From the NCBI GenBank assembly GCA_937864275.1, contig CALMIW010000618.1, positions 1 to 14,421 of the forward strand: 14,421 nt of DNA, written 5' to 3'. Below the pieces are notes generated by a model. That model made no database searches. It saw only the letters and a list, made by a program, of their open reading frames with translations, and was not told the DNA's origin. The position numbers and the translations under genes are program-made. The stretch is from an uncultured Dehalococcoidia bacterium. GTDB lineage: Bacteria > Chloroflexota > Dehalococcoidia > Tepidiformales > Tepidiformaceae. Each line of letters opens with the position of its first letter. Position 1 is the stretch's first letter. Shown one piece after another: positions 1 through 5,682 of this stretch.

Positions 1-1020
1 ATGGCTCCGGTGGAGATCGGCGGGCCCGAGGACTACTGGAAGATCCTGCACTGGTTTCGCTCCGGCCGGACCACGCTCTCGCCGAAGCGGCCGGACGTCG
101 CCTGGGCGACCGCGCCTCCAGGCACGCACAACGTAAACACCATGGGCGCGCTGCAATACAACGCGAACCGTCCAGGGAGTACCTGGTTCCTGCCCGTCGG
201 CGATGTTGGCCTCGAGTGGGTCAACCTCCTGCTTTCCTCGTACCAGTTTGGAGGCTTCTACCTCCAGGACCCGGACACGAACAAGCCCGCCGGCTGTGAG
301 CAGTGGATCCGCCCCGGCTTCCTCGAAGTTGGCTTCCCAATCCCGATCTTCGACGAACTGGCACTCATGCAGCACGTGACCGAGGTGGCCTGCGTCGTCC
401 AGAACATCCGCCTTGCCTGCGAAACGATGGGCCTCGGCGCCTGGTCGATGGGCGGCTACTCCGATGACCTGCTCCTCGGCGCCTACCCCGAAGTGGCCGC
501 TGGAATGGGCTTCTCGTTCCTCGAACGCGACCCGTCACGCAATCCGTCCAAAACGGCAACCTGCCAGGGCCTGCCCGGCGTCCTCGATGCCCGGATGGCG
601 CCATCGCGGAAGTTCCCGTCCGCCGAGGCGCTGGTCCGCCACGTCGTCGATCTGCGCTATCAGCGCGGTGCCCACCTCTCGCCGTCCGACAACTGGGGCG
701 AACGCAACAAGGGGCCGTTCACGGACGAGGCGCGCGAGCAGATCCTCCAGCATCCGCGGACGCACATCCCCGACTGGGTCGTCGAAGCGGCGATCGACAC
801 CGTCGCCTACATCATCGACAAGTACGGGAGCGCTCCGTCGCACATCAACCCGGTGCGCGCGAAGTTCTCCTGCCAGGTCCATCACGTCGATCTCGACTAC
901 TACCGCAAGTTCCACACCGGCGGTGATGAGCCGTACCTGGCAACTCCGCAACTCCTTTCCCACTTCCGGGAGTGGCATCCCGGGAGCTCGGATCCCTATC
1001 AGAGGGCGTCCCATGCCTAG
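1..1020 (+). CDS. Nitroreductase-like protein, possibly 5'-truncated by the window edge
   Basis: The reading frame is open from the first base (an ATG) to TAG, 339 residues. The recognisable part is around residues 126-153: a helix with QN at 134-135 followed by LACETMGLGAW. This matches the helix plus GLG turn found in the second half of FMN-dependent nitroreductases. A C-terminal region (about 255-305) has the pattern W-V-x5-D, YG-x-x-P, then Q-V-H-H-V-D with adjacent H294 and H295, and a Y-Y-x-x-F-H segment. I do not see the usual N-terminal RRSxR FMN-phosphate motif; only FRSGR at 19-23 is near it. The protein is therefore either a diverged member or a C-terminal part whose start lies upstream of the window. 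It overlaps the next gene by 8 bases, suggesting translational coupling. No signal peptide or membrane segment is seen. The family call is moderate and the role is unknown; a redox role beside the membrane pair is an inference. Confidence 0.55.
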   Translation: MAPVEIGGPEDYWKILHWFRSGRTTLSPKRPDVAWATAPPGTHNVNTMGALQYNANRPGSTWFLPVGDVGLEWVNLLLSSYQFGGFYLQDPDTNKPAGCEQWIRPGFLEVGFPIPIFDELALMQHVTEVACVVQNIRLACETMGLGAWSMGGYSDDLLLGAYPEVAAGMGFSFLERDPSRNPSKTATCQGLPGVLDARMAPSRKFPSAEALVRHVVDLRYQRGAHLSPSDNWGERNKGPFTDEAREQILQHPRTHIPDWVVEAAIDTVAYIIDKYGSAPSHINPVRAKFSCQVHHVDLDYYRKFHTGGDEPYLATPQLLSHFREWHPGSSDPYQRASHA

Positions 1021-1564
1021 CGACCCCGACATCTGGCTGCACATCATCTACGGCTATCTCCACGACCTTGCCGTCGCAACGTACCTCGGTGGAGCGGTGG
1101 CGATGGAGTTCGTGCTCGGCCCGGCCCAGGGATCCATCCCGCCGGCGCAGGCGCAGGTCATGGGCCAGAAGACTTCTGACCGGTTTCTCTGGCTCGTCTG
1201 GGCCTCTCTCGGGATCATCCTCGTCACCGGCATCCTCCGCCTCGAACACCTCGGCCGCCTGGATTGGACCTGGCCGTTCTTCAACTCCGGCCTCAGCCTC
1301 GAACACAGCTACGGCAGGACCATCCTCGCCATGTTCCTGCTCTGGTGCGTCCTCGTGGTCAACGGGTCCCTGGTGACCTTCGTCTTCCGCCCGAGACTTG
1401 CCGGCAAGTTCACCCCGGGGACGTCCGCCGCCCAGGTCACCGCCAGCCAGACTGCCAAGATGCAGGCTGCCACCTGGATCCAGCGTCTGACCCGCGTCGA
1501 CCTCGCAGTCGCGGTCGTCATCGCTCTTATGGGCGCCTCGTTGAAGTGGGGAGGACTCATCTGA
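1013..1564 (+). CDS. CopD-like four-helix membrane protein, first of a paralogous pair
   Basis: The predicted product has 183 residues and about four hydrophobic segments (roughly 8-33, 58-76, 102-126, 162-182) joined by short polar loops. The start ATG overlaps the previous stop by 8 bases, and an AGAGGG stretch lies upstream. The N-terminal helix carries H17 ahead of a GG pair (26-27), the arrangement seen in CopD-type membrane domains, which often bind a metal or haem. The next gene is a clear paralogue. Shared positions include GG-x4-E-[FW]-VL after helix 1, PP near residue 44, SYGRT at the start of helix 3 and the closing MGAS/IGAS-x3-GGL. H17 matches H9 of the paralogue, while H10 does not match. 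It probably sits in the cytoplasmic membrane and could form a heterodimer with its neighbour. Copper uptake, haem-mediated electron transfer to quinone, or an unrelated role are all possible; the fold call is firmer than the function. Confidence 0.7.
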   Translation: MPSDPDIWLHIIYGYLHDLAVATYLGGAVAMEFVLGPAQGSIPPAQAQVMGQKTSDRFLWLVWASLGIILVTGILRLEHLGRLDWTWPFFNSGLSLEHSYGRTILAMFLLWCVLVVNGSLVTFVFRPRLAGKFTPGTSAAQVTASQTAKMQAATWIQRLTRVDLAVAVVIALMGASLKWGGLI

Positions 1565-1584
1565 ACCGGGCGCTGCACTGCCAT

Positions 1585-1590
1585 GGAGGG
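1585..1590 (+). promoter_or_regulatory. Ribosome binding site fixing the GTG start at 1599
   Basis: GGAGGG lies 8 bases before GTG at 1599. This selects the GTG over the out-of-frame ATG at 1583, which overlaps the site itself. The resulting protein begins directly with the first membrane helix and aligns end to end with its upstream paralogue. Confidence 0.7.
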
Positions 1591-1598
1591 CTACACGC

Positions 1599-2126
1599 GT
1601 GGACACTTTCCTGGCCGCCATCCATGCGGTTGCCTGGGCAGTCCATGTCGGCGGATCGATAACGATGGAATGGGTGCTTCGCTACGCGCAGCGCACCATG
1701 CCGCCTTCCCAGGTTGGGGTGGTCTGCAAGAACGCTGGCACCCGCTACCGCTGGTTCGCGCTCGCCTCCCTCGTCGCCGTCGGCGCCAGCGGCGGAGCGA
1801 TGTTCCTCCGCATCGATTCGGCTGAACTGATGACTCGGACCGGCTCGCCCGAGCTGAGCCTGGGCGATTCCTACGGCCGCACCTTGCTCGTCCTCACGGT
1901 CTGCTGGCTGGCCCTGATCACGACGGTGGCGCTGATGGCGTTCTGGCTCCACCCCGCACAACGCAAGCGCTCCAGCCCGGATATGACCAGCCAGGCGATA
2001 GCCGCCGAGCGCTTGAGGATCGGCCGGGCCATCGCGCACATGGACCGGGCACTGAAGTTCGAACTGGTGGTCTCGGTCATCAGCATCGGCATCGGTGCCT
2101 CGCTCCACGCCGGCGGGCTCTTCTAA
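1599..2126 (+). CDS. CopD-like four-helix membrane protein, second of a paralogous pair
   Basis: This 175-residue protein starts at GTG, preceded by GGAGGG 8 bases upstream. It has about four hydrophobic segments (roughly 3-27, 52-70, 94-117, 152-170). H9 and H16 lie on helix 1 just before GG at 18-19. H9 is conserved in the upstream paralogue, while H16 is replaced there by tyrosine. Further matches to the paralogue are GG-x4-E-W-VL, the double proline at 35-36, SYGRT at 91-95 and IGAS-x3-GGLF at the C-terminus. An extra polar stretch at 119-140, between helices 3 and 4, is rich in Arg, Lys and Ser. The gap from the previous gene is 34 bases and that to the next gene is 21 bases, so all belong to one transcription unit. 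It is probably a small membrane partner carrying haem or metal, or one that docks a redox protein. The function is inferred only from architecture. Confidence 0.7.
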   Translation: MDTFLAAIHAVAWAVHVGGSITMEWVLRYAQRTMPPSQVGVVCKNAGTRYRWFALASLVAVGASGGAMFLRIDSAELMTRTGSPELSLGDSYGRTLLVLTVCWLALITTVALMAFWLHPAQRKRSSPDMTSQAIAAERLRIGRAIAHMDRALKFELVVSVISIGIGASLHAGGLF

Positions 2127-2147
2127 ACACACCCACGGGAGACTGAC

Positions 2148-3302
2148 ATGCCCAAGACAATCGCCATCACGCCTTCCTGGTACTGGCCCGCCGGCATCTC
2201 CCGGGTCGTGGGTGTGCCGCCGTACTCGATCTACGAGTTGTGCGTCCTTCGAAACGAGCACCACACCCCGCAGGCCACGGCGATCGTGGACGACCGGGGC
2301 TCTCTGACTTACGAAGACCTCCGCCGGGAAGTCGATCGGCGCGCCCAGTCGCTGGCCCTGGCGGCCGGCGAGGCTCGCCTTGCGGTCCTGCCCGGCGCCC
2401 TCTCCAGGGACAACGTGCTCGAACTGCTCGCAGCGCTGGCCGCGGGCGTGCGGCTTCACATAACCGGAGACGACCCCCGCGCCCTTGCCGGGCAGCTGGG
2501 TGCCCCGGTCGTCGCGGGCGAAGAGCCTGCCGGCGAAACCGTCGCGGTCCCCGATGTCTCGGCACTCGATCCGGCCCGCCCCGCGGTCGTTCTCGATGGC
2601 CCGAACGGTCCGGTGAGCCACTCCAACCGGTCCCTCCTCGCCATGGCCATCTCGATGGCTACGTTCGTCGATGCGGGAAGGGATGGTGCCTGGCTCTCGA
2701 CGCTCCCGTTGAACACGTGGCAGGGGCTGATGGCGGCGCTCCTTCCGCTCCATCTCGGTGCGCCCCTCATCATCCCGCCCGCGAAGGCGGACCCGGACTC
2801 GCTCCTTGGATTGATCTCGCACCACCAGGCCACGTACGCGATCGCGGACCTTGAGGGGTTCGCCCACGCTTGCCGCGAAGCGAAGCGAGCCGCGAAGGAC
2901 TCGCGTCGGATGCTCACCGCCGCCCTCCTCGCGGTTGAAGGGCCGTTCGACCCGGATCAGCGCCGCCGCGTGAGCAAGTCGCTCGAATGTCCCGCGCTCA
3001 CGTTCTGGGGCACCGCCGAGACCGGGCCCGTCTTCGCCGCCCACCAGTCCTGGTACATCGATGAGTCGGTCGGCCTGCCGATGACGAACGCACACGTCGT
3101 CCCCTCGGACCCGCGCTCCGGCCAGCCGATCCAGGCTCTCTGGGAACTCGTGGAGATGGCCGAGGTGACGGTCTTCTCCCCATCGCTCATGGCCGACCAG
3201 ACCGAAGCCCGCGCCGGCGGCCGTTTCGCCGGCAACCGGCTGCGCACCGGGATGATGGCATCCTCGGATGCGAACGGGATGATTTACCTGCTCGGGCGGT
3301 AG
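2148..3302 (+). CDS. Truncated, degenerate AMP-binding (ANL superfamily) protein
   Basis: The 384-residue product resembles the N-terminal domain of acyl-CoA synthetases and 4-coumarate-CoA ligases, which are normally 500-570 residues. Recognisable landmarks in order are: HTPQATAIVDDRGSLTYEDL at about 39-58 (the family's usual opening); a phosphate-loop remnant DGPNGPVSHSNRS at 150-162 in place of the Ser/Thr/Gly-rich loop ending PKG; WGTAETG at 287-293 (the A5 motif with its TE retained as AE); and RTGMM at 366-370, where the family has TGD and this protein has Met instead of the ATP-ribose-binding Asp. The frame ends at LLGR, right at the interdomain hinge, so the domain with the catalytic lysine is absent. 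The start is supported by GGGAGA 5 bases upstream. Active acyl-CoA synthesis seems unlikely. A CoA- or acyl-binding scaffold, a regulatory pseudoenzyme, or decay after truncation are alternatives. Its 3' end overlaps the convergent chaperone gene by 19 bases. Confidence 0.75.
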   Translation: MPKTIAITPSWYWPAGISRVVGVPPYSIYELCVLRNEHHTPQATAIVDDRGSLTYEDLRREVDRRAQSLALAAGEARLAVLPGALSRDNVLELLAALAAGVRLHITGDDPRALAGQLGAPVVAGEEPAGETVAVPDVSALDPARPAVVLDGPNGPVSHSNRSLLAMAISMATFVDAGRDGAWLSTLPLNTWQGLMAALLPLHLGAPLIIPPAKADPDSLLGLISHHQATYAIADLEGFAHACREAKRAAKDSRRMLTAALLAVEGPFDPDQRRRVSKSLECPALTFWGTAETGPVFAAHQSWYIDESVGLPMTNAHVVPSDPRSGQPIQALWELVEMAEVTVFSPSLMADQTEARAGGRFAGNRLRTGMMASSDANGMIYLLGR

Positions 3303-3952
3303 GCGGCAGTCACGAGATTCGACGAGGTGGATGGGTAGCGGCCGCGCAGCTGCCGCAGCCGCGCCGACCCCAGGGCGTCGACAGCGTCCACAAGCGCGCG
3401 ATAGAACGGCAGCGCCTCGCGCTTTTCCAGCCGGACCGACGTCTGTGCGGCCCACGGGCACAGGTGCCGCTCGAGTACGTCGGCCATCGCGCGTTCCCGG
3501 GGCTCGCGCGCCGAATCCATCGTGAGCGCCATCCCCTGGGCCAGGAACTGCAGGAACTCGAGCACCGTCGGCACGAAGTCCGGGAGGTCGTGGGAGTCGC
3601 CGTTCACGGTAACCCCGAAGTGCCGGTAAATCCGCAGCAACTCTTCCATCGCGTCGCGCCGCCGCGACGCGTAGACGCCGGTGTAAAGCGGCGTCGGGGC
3701 GCGGTCCGGGACGTCGAAGAGGCGGATGTACTCGGCCTCCAGCACGGTCGGGGAGAGGCCCGCCGGTCCCAGCGCGGAAAGCGGCAGATTCACCTCGCAG
3801 GGAAAGTCCCTGGAGACGAGGTCGACGGTCATCTGGAGGAGCCCCGACTCCACGACGTTGGCGAGTTCCTTGTTCGGGAATGCCAGGACTTCCGCCAGGA
3901 TCCCGTACAGGTTCGCCTCGGCGTTTGCCGCCACGGTCTTGCCGTCGGTCAT
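3284..3952 (-). CDS. TorD/DmsD/NarJ-like chaperone for the molybdoenzyme
   Basis: The 222-residue product has the all-helical pattern and landmarks of the TorD/DmsD/NarJ family. These are: an N-terminal helix with LYGILAEVLAFP; E-x-E-Y-I-R-L-F followed by a proline-rich loop at about 71-84; PLYTGVYAS after it; Y-R-H-F-G-V near 109-114; and D-L-P-D-F-V-P-T-V-L-E-F-L, the conserved D-x-x-P-x-x-L-x-F-L element. Such proteins bind the immature Mo catalytic subunit and hold it for cofactor insertion. The EbdD, DdhD and NarJ proteins play this role for type II enzymes. Its ATG overlaps the stop of the Fe-S subunit gene by 4 bases (ATGA), so it is translationally coupled as the last gene of the operon. 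With no Tat signal visible on the catalytic subunit, it probably serves cofactor loading rather than export proofreading. The stop lies inside the end of the opposing gene. Confidence 0.85.
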   Translation of the reverse strand: MTDGKTVAANAEANLYGILAEVLAFPNKELANVVESGLLQMTVDLVSRDFPCEVNLPLSALGPAGLSPTVLEAEYIRLFDVPDRAPTPLYTGVYASRRRDAMEELLRIYRHFGVTVNGDSHDLPDFVPTVLEFLQFLAQGMALTMDSAREPRERAMADVLERHLCPWAAQTSVRLEKREALPFYRALVDAVDALGSARLRQLRGRYPSTSSNLVTAAYRPSR

Positions 3953-5001
3953 CGCGCTACGGGCGGCCGCTGAAGTTCGGCCGGGTTCTGCGTGAACGGG
4001 CCCATGAGGTCGTTCCAGTCCCGCGAAATGAGGATGTCCATCAGTTCCGATGACTCGCCGCGCGTCACCTTCTCGCGTTCGAGCGCTATCGTCGCGAGCG
4101 CGTCGTCCACTCCAGGGCCGAACATCTCACGCAGGTACTCTGCCGGGATTCTCGGACGTGCATCATCGAACTCGCCGTCCGCGTTGAATGCCGAAGGCGC
4201 GAGCGGCGGGACGTAGAAGACGTTCGGTTCCGTCCCGAAGTCCGGCCTCAGCGGGAGGGCGACCTTCCACTCCTTCACCAGCTTGTGCGGGTGCCCCTCC
4301 AGGTTGTCCATGTAGTCCACGTGGCGGACTCGGCCGGGGCACTGGCGTACGCAGGCGGGCGCGACCCCTGCTTCCAAACGTGGGTAGCAGGAGATGCACT
4401 TCTGTGCGACCGCGCGCTGGGGGTTGAAGTAGATCCTCTTGTAGGGGCAGGCCTCGGCACAGAAGCGGTACCCGTGGCAACGCTCCTCGTCTATCAGGAT
4501 GATTCCATCCTCCTCCCGCCGGTAGAGGCCCTCCCGGGGGCACGCTTCCAGGCAGGCGGGCTTTGAGCAGTTCGCGCAAACTTGCTGGAGATAGAAGAAG
4601 AACGAGTCGGGGTAGATTCCCCCGCCCATGTCCTCGTCCCAGTTCGGCCCCCACGATGGCGTGCTGCCGTCGTGCTCGCGCGGATGGAGCGGGATGCGCT
4701 CGTCGCTGCCTCCGAACACTGCCTGCTGGTCGAAGTCCCATGCCTCGCCGAACTCCCGAAGCGGAGGGAAGACGCCGGGGACCGGCTGGCCGTCTCGGTA
4801 ACCGCCGCCGTGCGAAAACACGTCGCGCGGCGTGCCCGCGCCCGGCATCGTATTGACGATGTTCCACCACATCGCCTCCATGCCCGGCGCGTCGGTCCAG
4901 AGCGTTTTGCACGCGATCGAACACGACTGACAGCCGAGGCATTTGTTCAGGTCGAACACCATGGCCAGCTGCCTCGCCGGCCGCGAAGTGGCGGTGCCCA
5001 T
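3949..5001 (-). CDS. Type II DMSO reductase family Fe-S (beta) subunit, EbdB/NarH-like
   Basis: This 350-residue protein carries electrons between the haem subunit and the molybdenum subunit through four predicted Fe-S clusters. The cysteines are: C21, C24, C27 and C31 (C-x2-C-x2-C-x3-C); C142, C145, C150 and C154; C175, C181 and C185, with Tyr178 in the place of the fourth cysteine; and C202, C205, C217 and C221. Tyr178 in CHGYRFC corresponds to the Trp of NarH, so that site should hold a [3Fe-4S] cluster, as is typical for this family. PYKRIYFNP, CISCYPRLEAG and CPGRVRHVDY are diagnostic of NarH, EbdB, PcrB, SerB and DdhB. The length is as expected. No signal peptide is present; partner subunits are normally co-translocated, so this alone says nothing about location. 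GGAG precedes the ATG, and a 15-base gap separates it from the haem-subunit gene. It overlaps the chaperone gene by 4 bases. Confidence 0.93.
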   Translation of the reverse strand: MGTATSRPARQLAMVFDLNKCLGCQSCSIACKTLWTDAPGMEAMWWNIVNTMPGAGTPRDVFSHGGGYRDGQPVPGVFPPLREFGEAWDFDQQAVFGGSDERIPLHPREHDGSTPSWGPNWDEDMGGGIYPDSFFFYLQQVCANCSKPACLEACPREGLYRREEDGIILIDEERCHGYRFCAEACPYKRIYFNPQRAVAQKCISCYPRLEAGVAPACVRQCPGRVRHVDYMDNLEGHPHKLVKEWKVALPLRPDFGTEPNVFYVPPLAPSAFNADGEFDDARPRIPAEYLREMFGPGVDDALATIALEREKVTRGESSELMDILISRDWNDLMGPFTQNPAELQRPPVAR

Positions 5002-5016
5002 AATCGTCTCCAGTTC

Positions 5017-5682
5017 CTATGCCGGCAGTTCTAGTGTCAGCCAGGCGGGGGTGTGTGATGCGAGGCCCGCGCGCTCTTCGAGCGCGCCCTGCCAGACGGC
5101 GATACCCATCGGCACGGCGGCGCCGCTCCGAATCGGGACTCCTGCCTCGGCGATGGCTCGAGAGAACACCACGGTCCACTCGTCCGCGCCCCAGGCAGAT
5201 TCGACGGTCACTCCATGAGGCGTGGTCTGGCGGGTTGCCGTGCCGAGCCCGGTTGCCCGGAGAACGAACGGGATGGCCGTGCCGGCCCGCCAATGCCACG
5301 CTTGGACCGGGCGAGCCGCATCGCCCATGGTCGTGAGATCCGCTGCTTCCCCGTCCATTGGGAAGAGCAAGGCACAGGCATCGGCGAACACGTTGTTGCC
5401 CGTGATCGCCGGGCTGGGGTTGAGCGCTGCCCGGCGCGGGCGAACATGGAGGACGCCACCGACAACGGCTGCCGCGGCTCGCGCCGATGGCGTCGCCCCA
5501 TGTTTGCGATCGGCCCACGCCGCTTGGACGTAGGCCGATGGCTGGGCCCCGAGCGGCGTCGGTTCGAGCGGGACCTCGACCTCCTGCGCCGCCTTCCAGC
5601 GCGCATCGTGCGTGCCGGGAGGGCCATCCTTTGATGCCGCGATGCGCGCTGCGACGATTCGGGTGACGGTCGTTGCGGTCAT
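5017..5682 (-). CDS. Haem b (gamma) subunit, EbdC-like, without a signal peptide
   Basis: The 221-residue product matches the ethylbenzene dehydrogenase-type haem-binding family. Landmarks are: a DARW-x2-A opening (26-32); YVQAAWADR (51-59); DACALLFPMDG (101-111); TTMG followed by VQAWHWRAG (118-134), which holds the predicted haem ligand Met119; EWTVVFSRA (168-176); and a closing AVWQGA-x-ER near 195-204 followed by W214. In EbdC the haem b iron is bound by Met and Lys, the Lys lying in this last segment. Here the sequence reads ERAGLASHTPAW and has no lysine anywhere after residue 60; H210 is the nearest plausible replacement. The N-terminus is polar (MTATTVTRIVAAR) with no Sec signal, whereas known gamma subunits are periplasmic. 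The ATG overlaps the alpha stop by 4 bases. Gamma normally follows beta in ebd-type operons; here it precedes beta. Confidence 0.85.
   Translation of the reverse strand: MTATTVTRIVAARIAASKDGPPGTHDARWKAAQEVEVPLEPTPLGAQPSAYVQAAWADRKHGATPSARAAAAVVGGVLHVRPRRAALNPSPAITGNNVFADACALLFPMDGEAADLTTMGDAARPVQAWHWRAGTAIPFVLRATGLGTATRQTTPHGVTVESAWGADEWTVVFSRAIAEAGVPIRSGAAVPMGIAVWQGALEERAGLASHTPAWLTLELPA

Noticed and set aside
1557..3461. 634-codon open frame on the - strand across the second membrane protein and the AMP-binding gene
   Set aside because: It spans two well-supported genes and their intergenic gap. The product is low-complexity Arg/Gly/Asp-rich sequence without motifs, an effect of GC bias.
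4163..5518. 451-codon - strand frame overlapping the Fe-S and haem subunit genes in another frame
   Set aside because: It has Arg/Gly/Pro-rich composition and no motifs, while both true frames carry full family signatures.
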